Shown piece after piece: positions 1-9,176 of a DNA stretch of 9,176 nucleotides. The position numbers and the translations under genes are program-made. This DNA comes from Reyranella sp. (GTDB lineage: Bacteria; Pseudomonadota; Alphaproteobacteria; Reyranellales; Reyranellaceae): positions 1-9,176 of the forward strand of contig SCVT01000069.1 in NCBI GenBank assembly GCA_004296815.1, read 5' to 3'. Numbering within the stretch: position 1 is the first letter of the stretch; each line of letters begins with the position of its first letter. Below the pieces are notes generated by a model, which was given only the letters and a program-made list of their open reading frames with translations, was not told the origin of the DNA and did not search any database.

Positions 1-687
1 CCACGGAATGCCCGAGGCGCGGATCAGCGGGCCGGAGAAACCCCAGTCGAGCGCCTGCTCCCCCGACACGACGCCGATGTCGACCGTGCGCAGACGGAAG
101 ATGCGGTTGTCGTTCAGCAGTTTCTCGATGTCCTTCATGAACGGATAGAACTGCTTGATCCATCCATCCATCGAATCGAGCATGCCCGCCGGCAGGTCCT
201 GGTGGACGCCGCCCGGCCGGAAGTAGGCCGCGTGCATGCGCGAGCCGCTCACCTGCTCGTAGTATTCCATCAGCAACTCGCGCTGCTCGAAGCCCCAGAG
301 CGGCGGCGTCAGCGCGCCCACGTCCATCGCGAACGTGGTCACGTTCAGCAGGTGGTTCAGGATACGCGTGATCTCGGAAAACAGGACGCGGATGTACTGG
401 CCGCGCTCCGGCGCCTGGATGCCCAGGAGCTTCTCGACCGCCAGGGCGTAGGCATGCTCCTGGTTCATCGGCGAGACGTAGTCGAGCCGGTCGAAGTACG
501 GCACCGCCTGCAGGTAGCTCTTGTACTCGATCAGCTTCTCGGTGCCGCGATGCAGCAGGCCGATATGCGGATCGCAGCGCTCGACGATCTCGCCGTCCAT
601 CTCGACGACGAGGCGCAGCACACCGTGGGCCGCCGGGTGCTGCGGCCCGAAGTTCATCGTCAGGGTCTTGATCTCGACGTCGGACAT
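1..687 (-). CDS. nuoD: NADH-quinone oxidoreductase subunit D, 5' part (cut by window edge)
   Basis: This is the 49-kDa-type subunit of the peripheral arm of complex I, which helps form the quinone-binding pocket next to cluster N2 at the membrane interface. The first 229 codons are present and the reading frame runs open off the window; the family is usually about 390-400 residues, so a little over half is seen. The protein starts [20 protein letters not shown] and carries the 49-kDa subunit signature [13 protein letters not shown] at residues 45-57. His21 and Tyr70 keep the spacing of the two quinone head-group ligands known from Thermus Nqo4 (His38 and Tyr87). The ATG at 687-685 lies one base after the nuoC stop, with a GAAGG-type ribosome site about ten bases upstream, so translation is probably coupled to nuoC. 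A stand-alone nuoD, not a nuoCD fusion, fits Alphaproteobacteria. Identity is very secure. Confidence 0.98.
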   Translation of the reverse strand, partial: MSDVEIKTLTMNFGPQHPAAHGVLRLVVEMDGEIVERCDPHIGLLHRGTEKLIEYKSYLQAVPYFDRLDYVSPMNQEHAYALAVEKLLGIQAPERGQYIRVLFSEITRILNHLLNVTTFAMDVGALTPPLWGFEQRELLMEYYEQVSGSRMHAAYFRPGGVHQDLPAGMLDSMDGWIKQFYPFMKDIEKLLNDNRIFRLRTVDIGVVSGEQALDWGFSGPLIRASGIPW

Positions 688-688
688 G

Positions 689-1300
689 TCAGCTCGCCTT
701 CGTCGCCTTCTCGTCGCCCGGCAGCTCGCGTTCGATGCCGCCTTCCCACGGGCTCAGGAAGTCGAAACGGCGGAATTCCTGGGTGAGCTTCACCGGCTCG
801 TAGATCACGCGCTTCTGCACGTCGTCCCAGCGCAGCTCGACGAAGCCGGTCAGCGGGAAATCCTTGCGCAGCGGATGGCCCTCGAAGCCATAGTCCGTGA
901 GGATGCGGCGCAGGTCAGGGTGATCGGAGAACCACACGCCGTAGAGATCGTAGGTCTCGCGCTCGAACCAGCCGGCCGCGCTGTAGACGGATGCGGCGGA
1001 CGGCACGGGCGTGGTCTCGTCGGTCGCGACCTTCACGCGGATGCGCTGGTTGTTCTTGAGGCTGAGCAGATTGTAGACGACGTCGAAGCGCTTCTCGCGC
1101 TCGGGCCAATCGACGCCGCAAATGTCGATGAGCTGCTTGAACAGGCACTTCGGATCGTCGCGCAGGAACGCGAGCAGCGCGATCACCTTGTCGGCAGTCG
1201 TGTCGAGCATCAGCTCGCCGAGATCCACCCGATGTGCGGTCACCGCCCCTGCGGTCGCCTGCGCGATGTGCTGTCCGAGCTCGGAAAGACCCTCGGCCAT
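689..1300 (-). CDS. nuoC: NADH-quinone oxidoreductase subunit C
   Basis: This is the 30-kDa-type subunit of the hydrophilic arm of complex I (203 residues, a normal length for a stand-alone NuoC). It packs against NuoD and NuoB and carries no cofactor itself. The family signature starts at ERETYDLYG (residues 113-121) and continues through the DLRRIL and [11 protein letters not shown] segments (about 129-152). A tail of about 50 residues follows, ending in a charged stretch. The ATG shares one base with the nuoB stop (TGATG at 1302-1298). No convincing Shine-Dalgarno sequence lies upstream (the 20 bases read CCGGAACGCTGGTG and similar), so reinitiation from nuoB translation probably sets its level. 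Its TGA stop is one base from the nuoD ATG. Nothing looks damaged or unusual. Confidence 0.97.
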   Translation of the reverse strand: MAEGLSELGQHIAQATAGAVTAHRVDLGELMLDTTADKVIALLAFLRDDPKCLFKQLIDICGVDWPEREKRFDVVYNLLSLKNNQRIRVKVATDETTPVPSAASVYSAAGWFERETYDLYGVWFSDHPDLRRILTDYGFEGHPLRKDFPLTGFVELRWDDVQKRVIYEPVKLTQEFRRFDFLSPWEGGIERELPGDEKATKAS

Positions 1301-1833
1301 CAGCGCACCAGCGTTCCGGTGCGGCGAACCTTCTTCTGAAGCTGCAGCACGCCGTAGAGCAGCGCTTCGGCCGTCGGCGGGCAGCCCGGGACATAGACGT
1401 CGACCGGGACGATGCGGTCACAGCCGCGCACGACCGAGTAGCTGTAGTGATAGTAGCCGCCGCCGTTGGCGCAGGATCCCATCGAGATCACGTAGCGCGG
1501 CTCGGCCATCTGGTCGTAGACCTTGCGCAGCGCCGGCGCCATCTTGTTGGTGAGCGTGCCGGCCACGATCATGACGTCGGCGGCGCGCGGGCTCGGCATC
1601 GGCGCGAAGCCGAAACGATCGAGATCGTAGCGGCTCATCCAGCAATGGATCATCTCGACGCCACAGCAGGCCAGGCCGAAGGTCAGCCCCCACATCGAAC
1701 CGGTGCGCGCCCAGGTGATGAGCTTGTCGAGCTGGGCGACAACGAAGCCCTTGTCCGCCAGCTCGTCGTTCAACGCGCGCGACAGCGCCGCTTCAGCAGC
1801 GCTGGAGGGCTTCGCCGGAGTGATCACTCCCAT
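1300..1833 (-). CDS. nuoB: NADH-quinone oxidoreductase subunit B (cluster N2 subunit)
   Basis: This complex I subunit binds the terminal iron-sulfur cluster N2, which passes electrons to quinone. With the ATG at 1833-1831 it has 177 residues, normal for alphaproteobacterial NuoB. The four N2 ligands are all present: the adjacent pair Cys56-Cys57 in LACCGVE, Cys121 in GSCANGGG and Cys151 in PGCPPTAEA. The frame is open further upstream to 1944, but that extension lies entirely over nuoA codons and has no family resemblance. The chosen ATG has a strong AAGGGAG ribosome site seven bases upstream. The first 10 bases of nuoB overlap the end of nuoA and the last base overlaps the nuoC start, so the genes form one translationally coupled operon. 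Identity is secure; only the exact start is a choice. Confidence 0.97.
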   Translation of the reverse strand: MGVITPAKPSSAAEAALSRALNDELADKGFVVAQLDKLITWARTGSMWGLTFGLACCGVEMIHCWMSRYDLDRFGFAPMPSPRAADVMIVAGTLTNKMAPALRKVYDQMAEPRYVISMGSCANGGGYYHYSYSVVRGCDRIVPVDVYVPGCPPTAEALLYGVLQLQKKVRRTGTLVR

Positions 1834-2189
1834 TCCAACGCTCCCTTCCGCCACTCGTAGATGAACCCGACCGTCAGGACGCCGAGGAAGAGCATCATCG
1901 ACCAGAAGCCGAACAGGCCGATGTCGCCCAGCGCCACGGCCCACGGGAAGAGGAAGGCGACCTCGAGGTCGAAGATGATGAACAGGATGGCGACGAGATA
2001 GAAGCGCACGTCGAACTGGCCGCGCGCGTCATCGAACGGTGCGAACCCGCACTCGAACGGCGACAGCTTCTCGGAATTCGGATTTTGGCGGGCGACGAGA
2101 TACGACCCACCAAGCATTGCACACGTCAGGGCGAAAGCGAGGCCGAGGAAGATCAGGATCGGAAGGTATTCCCGCAGAAGAACTTCCAT
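1824..2189 (-). CDS. nuoA: NADH-quinone oxidoreductase subunit A
   Basis: This is the small three-helix membrane subunit of complex I (ND3 in mitochondria), at the junction of the membrane arm and the quinone site. From the ATG at 2189 it has 121 residues. Membrane segments lie at about 8-31, 62-84 and 91-112. The long loop between helices 1 and 2 carries the family motif [20 protein letters not shown], with Cys47 at the position of mammalian ND3 Cys39, the residue exposed in the deactive enzyme. Helix 2 ends in [11 protein letters not shown] with the conserved acidic pair Asp74/Glu76. A GTG six bases further upstream (2195) is in frame, but it overlaps the AAGGGG ribosome site, so the ATG is preferred. 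The last ten bases overlap nuoB. It is the first nuo gene and starts 45 bases after the tRNA-Asp 3' end. Confidence 0.97.
   Translation of the reverse strand: MEVLLREYLPILIFLGLAFALTCAMLGGSYLVARQNPNSEKLSPFECGFAPFDDARGQFDVRFYLVAILFIIFDLEVAFLFPWAVALGDIGLFGFWSMMLFLGVLTVGFIYEWRKGALEWE
1841..1847 (-). promoter_or_regulatory. Ribosome binding site deciding the nuoB start
   Basis: AAGGGAG on the minus strand sits seven bases before the ATG at 1833. It lies inside the last codons of nuoA and favours this ATG over the longer open frame that reaches back to 1944. Confidence 0.75.
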
Positions 2190-2194
2190 CGCCA

Positions 2195-2200
2195 CCCCTT
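2195..2200 (-). promoter_or_regulatory. Ribosome binding site deciding the nuoA start
   Basis: AAGGGG on the minus strand lies five bases before the ATG at 2189-2187. Its last G is the first base of the in-frame GTG at 2195, so ribosomes positioned by this site should use the downstream ATG, giving 121 residues, not 123. Confidence 0.7.
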
Positions 2201-2220
2201 GCGCCCCGTTTTTGTGGGCT

Positions 2221-2234
2221 GCCAGCGTTTGGGC

Positions 2235-2238
<4 letters not shown>
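2221..2238 (-). other. Small hairpin joining the tRNA-Asp CCA end to the nuoA leader
   Basis: On the minus strand GCCAGC (2238-2233) can pair with GCTGGC (2226-2221) around a six-base loop CCAAAC. The 5' arm consists of the tRNA discriminator base, the CCA end and two trailer bases. No T-run follows (the next bases are AGCCCACAAAAACGG), so it does not look like an intrinsic terminator. It may influence 3' end maturation, or be chance. Confidence 0.35.
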
Positions 2239-2311
<73 letters not shown>

Positions 2312-2334
2312 AATAGCCCCAAACGGCGCGCGGA

Positions 2335-2363
2335 GAGATATAGGACCCCCTATGGGGTGTCAA
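2335..2363 (-). promoter_or_regulatory. Sigma-70-type promoter of tRNA-Asp (and possibly nuo)
   Basis: The minus strand shows a perfect -35 hexamer TTGACA (2363-2358). It is followed by either TATATC at 2342-2337 (15-base spacer) or TATCTC at 2340-2335 (17-base spacer) as the -10 element. Transcription would start near 2328, about 17 bases before the tRNA 5' end. The spacer holds a short dyad, ACCCC/GGGGT. This is the best housekeeping promoter in the window. Because no other promoter is evident before nuoA, it may also supply nuo mRNA; that part is inference. Confidence 0.75.
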
Positions 2364-2423
2364 GCATACCGCACCCGCGAAGGCGTGCGTAAGTGCCCGA
2401 TTCTTCTATGCTTTCTGCACCGT

Positions 2424-2447
2424 GCGAAACGACCGCTGGCGAAACGA
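2424..2447. repeat. Nine-base direct repeat after tRNA-Val
   Basis: GCGAAACGA occurs at 2424-2432 and again at 2439-2447 on the plus strand, separated by six bases. The second copy directly abuts the CCA end of tRNA-Val. The function is unknown. It could be a short duplication in the trailer or chance. Confidence 0.6.
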
Positions 2448-2522
2448 TGGTGGGCGATGACGGGATCGAACCGCCGACCGCTCCCGTGTAAAGGGAATGC
2501 TCTACCGCTGAGCTAATCGCCC
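2448..2522 (-). tRNA. tRNA-Val (anticodon UAC)
   Basis: This is a complete 75-base tRNA with an encoded CCA end (2450-2448). The acceptor arm pairs GGGCGAT (2522-2516) perfectly with ATCGCCC (2458-2452). The D arm is GCTC...GAGC, the anticodon arm is TTCCC-TTTACAC-GGGAG giving TAC, and the T arm is GGCGG-TTCGATC-CCGTC. The discriminator base is A. It lies 35 bases after the hupB stop, too little room for an obvious promoter of its own, so it is probably cut out of a hup-tRNA transcript. It would read GUA and, through wobble modification, other valine codons. Confidence 0.97.
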
Positions 2523-2557
2523 GGCGCGGGTGGTAGCACAGCGATGGCTGGAACGCG

Positions 2558-2830
2558 CTAGTTGATCGCGTCCTTGAGCGTCTTGCTCGCCTTGAAGCGC
2601 GGCACGTTGGCGGCCGGAATCTTGATCTTTTCGCCGGTCTGCGGATTGCGCCCCTCACCCGCCTTACGCCTGGACACCTGGAAGGTCCCGAAGCCGACAA
2701 GAAGAACTTTCTCCTTCTTCTTCAGCGATTTGGTGATCACGGTCAGGATCGAATCGACGGCGTTGGCAGCGTCGGTCTTGGAAAGGTTGGTCGAAGCGGC
2801 GACGGCGGCGATCAGATCGTGCTTGTTCAC
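2558..2830 (-). CDS. hupB: DNA-binding protein HU
   Basis: HU is a small histone-like protein that dimerises and bends DNA in the nucleoid. At 90 residues it has the exact family length. The family signature covers about residues 46-66 (GFGTFQVSRRKAGEGRNPQT), and the RNP triplet at 61-63 provides the proline that intercalates into DNA from the tip of the beta arm. The N-terminal helices (about 1-40) form the dimer body. The start is GTG (2830-2828), preceded by AGAGG with seven bases of spacing; the product begins MNKHDLIAAV, as HU proteins do, so no other start is needed. It has its own promoter (2862-2891) and is isolated from lon by a terminator. tRNA-Val follows after 35 bases. The symbol hupB follows use in this neighbourhood; 'hup' would be equally fair. 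Confidence 0.97.
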   Translation of the reverse strand: MNKHDLIAAVAASTNLSKTDAANAVDSILTVITKSLKKKEKVLLVGFGTFQVSRRKAGEGRNPQTGEKIKIPAANVPRFKASKTLKDAIN

Positions 2831-2861
2831 GGGCGAGCCTCTGCAAGGTCGGGCAGTCTCA

Positions 2862-2891
2862 AGTGTAAGGGCGGCCGGAAAACGGCGTCAA
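2862..2891 (-). promoter_or_regulatory. Sigma-70-type promoter of hupB
   Basis: The minus strand has TTGACG at 2891-2886 and TACACT at 2867-2862, 18 bases apart, matching the consensus at five of six and four of six positions. Initiation near 2855 would leave a leader of about 25 bases with the AGAGG ribosome site. The -35 element sits in a dyad, CGGCGT-CA-ACGCCG (2883-2896), which could be an operator. A/T-rich sequence upstream (2898-2906 and 2924-2932) could help as an UP-like element. Confidence 0.6.
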
Positions 2892-2954
2892 CGCCGAATA
2901 CCATATTTTGTAGGCCGGGCGCGATTTTATTGGCATCCCTAGCGCCAGAAACGA

Positions 2955-2982
2955 CGAAGCCCCGGATTGCTCCGGGGCTTCG
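2955..2982 (-). terminator. Intrinsic terminator after lon
   Basis: A perfect 12-bp stem, CGAAGCCCCGGA paired with TCCGGGGCTTCG, closes a four-base loop. It is 23 bases past the lon stop codon. On the minus strand it is followed by TCGTTTCT, a short T-rich run. It separates the lon transcript from hupB. On the plus strand the same hairpin is followed by CGTTTCTTTC, so it could also stop antisense transcription. Confidence 0.82.
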
Positions 2983-3005
2983 CGTTTCTTTCGGAGGGGC
3001 CTGCC

Positions 3006-5411
<2,406 letters not shown>

Positions 5412-5505
5412 GATGCCTCGCAACGATGCTGTTAGAGCTGCCCACGCCGCAGCCGCGATCCCCGAAGGCGATCCACGGCACGCAAACATGCGCACTCGTT
5501 AGCAG

Positions 5506-5534
5506 AGATTGGCTTGAACAGGGGGTTGTTCAAG
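5506..5534 (-). promoter_or_regulatory. Candidate heat-shock (RpoH) promoter of lon, inside an inverted repeat
   Basis: The minus strand has CTTGAA at 5534-5529 and, 16 bases on, CCAATCT at 5512-5506, close to the CTTGAA / CYTATNT pattern of alphaproteobacterial RpoH promoters (one mismatch in the -10; spacer one base short of the usual 17-18). The -35 is the first half of an inverted repeat, CTTGAACA at 5534-5527 and TGTTCAAG at 5520-5513. lon is a classic heat-shock gene, which supports the reading. Initiation near 5498 would give a leader of about 87 bases. Confidence 0.5.
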
Positions 5535-5550
5535 ACCCGTCGGGAAGACC

Positions 5551-5572
5551 GCCGGCGACGGTTGTCGCCGGC
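5551..5572 (-). terminator. Hairpin after clpX, possible weak terminator
   Basis: A perfect 9-bp GC-rich stem, GCCGGCGAC paired with GTCGCCGGC around a four-base loop, begins ten bases after the clpX stop codon. On the minus strand it is followed by GGTCTTCCCG, a poor T-run, so it may terminate weakly, need Rho, or mainly protect the clpX mRNA 3' end. Some read-through into lon is likely if so. Confidence 0.45.
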
Positions 5573-5582
5573 GCAGCAAAAC

Positions 5583-6854
<1,272 letters not shown>

Positions 6855-6866
6855 GTCGGTAACGCA

Positions 6867-6871
6867 CCTCC
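6867..6871 (-). promoter_or_regulatory. Ribosome binding site of clpX with long spacing
   Basis: GGAGG lies 12 bases before the ATG at 6854, longer than the usual 5-9. No start codon of any common type is in frame closer to it, so the ATG stands. The hairpin at 6879-6900 ends seven bases upstream of this site. Confidence 0.6.
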
Positions 6872-6878
6872 GCTTGGG

Positions 6879-6900
6879 GGGCCCGCCGACCTGCGGGCCC
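6879..6900 (-). other. GC hairpin in the clpX leader
   Basis: GGGCCCGC and GCGGGCCC form a perfect 8-bp all-GC stem with a six-base loop in the clpX leader. No T-run follows (CCCAAGCGGAGG), so it is not an intrinsic terminator. If transcription starts near 6906, as the nearby promoter suggests, the stem would sit within a few bases of the mRNA 5' end, a position known to slow RNA decay in other mRNAs. It could also mark processing of a clpPX transcript. Confidence 0.55.
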
Positions 6901-6912
6901 GCACACAAGACT

Positions 6913-6942
6913 ATGTTAAACGTGCCCCCCGGATGGCGACAA
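6913..6942 (-). promoter_or_regulatory. Candidate promoter of clpX
   Basis: The minus strand has TTGTCG at 6942-6937 and TAACAT at 6918-6913 with an 18-base spacer, each matching the sigma-70 consensus at four of six positions. Initiation would fall near 6906, giving a leader of about 50 bases with the GC hairpin at its front. The -35 overlaps one arm of a dyad (6935-6964). The evidence is modest; co-transcription from clpP is equally possible. Confidence 0.4.
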
Positions 6943-6964
6943 CATCAAAATATGGTGTGTCGCC
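6935..6964. repeat. Inverted repeat between clpP and clpX
   Basis: GGCGACA at 6935-6941 is mirrored by TGTCGCC at 6958-6964 across a 16-base A/T-rich spacer that itself holds a CAT/ATG mini-dyad. It overlaps the candidate clpX -35 box. It could be a regulator site, or a hairpin at the clpP mRNA 3' end without a T-run. Confidence 0.5.
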
Positions 6965-6999
6965 CTGCAAACGGGAAACAATTGGTCGCGGGATGAGGC

Positions 7000-7647
<648 letters not shown>

Positions 7648-7677
7648 CGCGGGCCCCCTTGAGTGACTGTCCTTCGG

Positions 7678-7707
7678 AAAGTGGCAGCGCCGGTGGCTTG
7701 GTTCAAG
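7678..7707 (-). promoter_or_regulatory. Candidate heat-shock (RpoH) promoter of clpP
   Basis: The minus strand has CTTGAA at 7707-7702 and, 17 bases on, CCACTTT at 7684-7678, resembling the alphaproteobacterial RpoH pattern CTTGAA-N17-18-CYTATNT with two mismatches in the -10. Initiation near 7670 would leave a leader of about 23 bases ending in the AAGGGGG site. The -35 lies in the loop of the tig-clpP hairpin. clpP is heat-inducible through RpoH in well-studied proteobacteria. Confidence 0.45.
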
Positions 7708-7716
7708 GCCACCGGC
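7689..7716 (-). other. Hairpin between tig and clpP
   Basis: GCCGGTGGC (7689-7697) pairs perfectly with GCCACCGGC (7708-7716) over nine bases around a ten-base loop, starting six bases after the tig stop. On the minus strand it is followed by GCTGCCACTTTCCG, not a T-run, so termination would be partial at best. It may trim or stabilise the tig mRNA 3' end while clpP starts from its own promoter. Confidence 0.5.
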
Positions 7717-7722
7717 TCTGGA

Positions 7723-9069
7723 TCAATTCGCCGCCTTCTCGCCGGCCTCTTCTTCTTCCGCTTCGCGGGCAGCCTTGAGCAGTTCCTCGGGGGTAACCGA
7801 CTTCTCCGAGACCTTCGCGAGCTCGAGAATGAAGTCGACCGTCTTCTCTTCGAAGATCGGTGCACGGAGCTGGTCTTTCAGCTCGGCGTTCTTGCCGTAG
7901 AACTCCAGTACCTGGCGCTCCTGTCCGGGATAGCGCATGGCTTCGCGCATCACGGCCTGGTTGAGCTCCTCGGGCGTGACCTCGATCGAGTTGGAGCGGC
8001 CGACGTCGGCCAGCAGAAGGCCGAGCCGCACGCGGCGCTCCGCGATCTCCCGGTACTCCTTCTTCATCTTCTCTTCGTCGTCCTCGAGCTTCTGGCCGTT
8101 CTTCTTGGCTTCCTCGATGCGCTGCCAGATCGCGTTGAACTCGCCTTCGACGAGGCCTTCCGGCACCTGGAACTTGTGCGTGTCCGCGAGCTTGTCGAGG
8201 AGCTGGCGCTTGATCATCGTGCGCGAGATCTGCGCGTAGTCCTGGCCGATCCGCTCGCCGACCGCCTTGCGCATCGCCTCGAGGTTCTCGAAGTTGTTCT
8301 TCTTCGCGAGCTCGTCGTCGGCCGGCTTGTCCACGAACTCACGGATTTCCTTGATCGTGCACTTGAAGACAGCGTCCTTGCCGGCGAGCTCCGCCGCGCC
8401 GTACTCGGCCGGGAACGTCACCTTCACCTCGACGTCCTTGCCGACCTCGGCGCCGACGAGCTGATCCTCGAAGCCCGGGATGAACGAGCCCGAGCCCAGC
8501 TCCAGCGTGTAGTCCTGCGCGGCGCCGCCCGGGAACTCCGTGCCGTCGACCGAGCCCACGAAGTCGATCTTGATCGCGTCGCCCTTCTGGGCGGGACGCG
8601 GCGGGTCGACCGGCTTCTGCTCGCGGTTGGCCTTGGCGATGCGCTCCAGCGCCTCGTCCACGTCCTTGTCCGGAACGGCGGCCTTCAGGCGCTCGAGCTC
8701 GATGCCCGAGAAGTCGAGCTTGCCGATTTCCGGCAGAACTTCGATCGCGACTTCGAACTCGACGTCCTTGCCTTCCTCAAGCTGCTTGAGGTCGACGCGC
8801 GGCTGCATCGCGGGCTTCAGGCCACGATCCTCGATGGCCTTGGCCGTGCTGGTGTTGACCGCCTGCTCGACCGCTTCGCCGAACAGGGCCTGGCCGTACT
8901 GCTTCTTCAGCAGGCCGACCGGCACCTTGCCGGCGCGGAACCCCGGCATCTGGGCCGTCTGCGCGAGTTCCTTGAGGCGCTCGTCGACCTTGGCCGAGAG
9001 GTCGCCAGCCGGCACCACGATCTTGAATTGCCGCTTCAGCCCTTCGGCCGAGAGTTCCGTAACTTGCAT
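7723..9069 (-). CDS. tig: Trigger factor, ribosome-bound chaperone and peptidyl-prolyl isomerase
   Basis: Trigger factor binds near the ribosomal exit tunnel, shields nascent chains and isomerises prolyl bonds. It has 448 residues, against 432 in E. coli. The N-terminal ribosome-binding domain (about 1-115) carries the signature GFRAGKVP at 43-50, with Phe44-Arg45 at the position of the E. coli FRK docking motif. The FKBP-type isomerase domain follows at about 150-245 (QKGDAIKIDFVGSVDG, then GSGSFIPGFEDQLVG). The helical chaperone domain covers about 250-430, with an acidic and alanine-rich tail. The frame is open back to 9129, but that stretch only translates the tRNA-Leu gene; the ATG at 9069 has GGAAG about eight bases upstream. 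tRNA-Leu ends 18 bases before the ATG, so tig is probably on a tRNA-Leu-tig transcript. Confidence 0.98.
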   Translation of the reverse strand: MQVTELSAEGLKRQFKIVVPAGDLSAKVDERLKELAQTAQMPGFRAGKVPVGLLKKQYGQALFGEAVEQAVNTSTAKAIEDRGLKPAMQPRVDLKQLEEGKDVEFEVAIEVLPEIGKLDFSGIELERLKAAVPDKDVDEALERIAKANREQKPVDPPRPAQKGDAIKIDFVGSVDGTEFPGGAAQDYTLELGSGSFIPGFEDQLVGAEVGKDVEVKVTFPAEYGAAELAGKDAVFKCTIKEIREFVDKPADDELAKKNNFENLEAMRKAVGERIGQDYAQISRTMIKRQLLDKLADTHKFQVPEGLVEGEFNAIWQRIEEAKKNGQKLEDDEEKMKKEYREIAERRVRLGLLLADVGRSNSIEVTPEELNQAVMREAMRYPGQERQVLEFYGKNAELKDQLRAPIFEEKTVDFILELAKVSEKSVTPEELLKAAREAEEEEAGEKAAN

Positions 9070-9087
9070 CGTCTCACTTCCATTTCC

Positions 9088-9172
9088 TGGTGCGGGCGGA
9101 GGGACTTGAACCCCCACGCCTTGCGGCACGAGAACCTAAATCTCGCGTGTCTACCAATTCCACCACGCCCGC
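9088..9172 (-). tRNA. tRNA-Leu (anticodon UAG)
   Basis: This is a complete 85-base class II tRNA with an encoded CCA end (9090-9088). The acceptor arm pairs GCGGGCG (9172-9166) perfectly with CGCCCGC (9098-9092), and the discriminator is A, as expected for leucine. The anticodon arm is CGAGA-TTTAGGT-TCTCG giving TAG. A long variable arm, TGCC-GCAA-GGCG, marks the leucine/serine class. The T arm is GGGGG-TTCAAGT-CCCTC. Only four bases remain upstream in the window, so its promoter is not visible. tig begins 18 bases after the CCA. Confidence 0.97.
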
Positions 9173-9176
9173 CCGA

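Noticed and set aside
521..1339. Plus-strand open frame opposite nuoC and nuoD
   Set aside because: Composition is typical of an antisense shadow, and the minus strand has intact, recognisable nuo genes.
2350..2700. Minus-strand frame with the peptide SSAVEHSLYTGAVGGSIPSSP
   Set aside because: It is a translation through tRNA-Val in frame with part of hupB out of frame, another classic tRNA artefact.
5412..5495. 28-codon N-terminal extension of lon
   Set aside because: It begins with GTG, lacks similarity to Lon, and an ATG with a good ribosome site begins the normal protein.
5489..5505. Possible HrcA/CIRCE element near the lon leader (fragments resembling GAGTGC and GCTAA)
   Set aside because: The pieces GCTAACGAGTGC do not form the required TTAGCACTC-N9-GAGTGCTAA inverted repeat.
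9070..9129. Upstream extension of tig to position 9129
   Set aside because: The 20 extra codons translate tRNA-Leu; the ATG at 9069 has a ribosome site and matches known trigger factor N termini.

Overview
The window carries a GC-rich (roughly 60-65% by eye) chromosomal segment in which every supported gene lies on the minus strand. Read in the direction of transcription (from base 9176 down to 1) the order is tRNA-Leu(UAG), tig, clpP, clpX, lon, hupB, tRNA-Val(UAC), tRNA-Asp(GUC), nuoA, nuoB, nuoC and the first 229 codons of nuoD. Separate nuoC and nuoD genes (fused in Escherichia coli and relatives), the tig-clpP-clpX-lon-hupB order running into the nuo operon, and the protein sequences all point to an alphaproteobacterium. 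I cannot responsibly place it below class level from sequence reading alone.

Region 1 (about 9172-3006) is a protein quality-control block. Trigger factor catches nascent chains at the ribosome, ClpXP unfolds and degrades tagged or misfolded proteins, and Lon degrades others. tig starts only 18 bases after the 3' end of tRNA-Leu. Candidate heat-shock (RpoH, sigma-32) promoters with a CTTGAA -35 element can be seen in front of both clpP and lon, each embedded in an inverted repeat. clpX has a weaker candidate housekeeping promoter and a strong GC hairpin in its leader. The block ends at a 12-bp hairpin terminator (2955-2982) after lon.

Region 2 (about 2954-2235) starts with the DNA-bending protein HU (hupB, GTG start), which has its own sigma-70-type promoter. 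tRNA-Val lies 35 bases after it and is probably processed from the hup transcript. tRNA-Asp has its own near-ideal promoter (perfect TTGACA at 2358-2363). All three tRNA genes encode their CCA ends.

Region 3 (2189-1) is the start of the respiratory complex I operon, nuoA-B-C-D, tightly packed by overlaps of 10 and 1 bases and a 1-base gap. No separate promoter is visible in the 45 bases between tRNA-Asp and nuoA, so the tRNA-Asp promoter may drive nuo.

This is a conserved core region. I found no mobile element, CRISPR array, transferred island or novel multi-gene system. The observations worth a second look are regulatory: promoter-embedded dyads, tRNA-mRNA junctions and leader hairpins.
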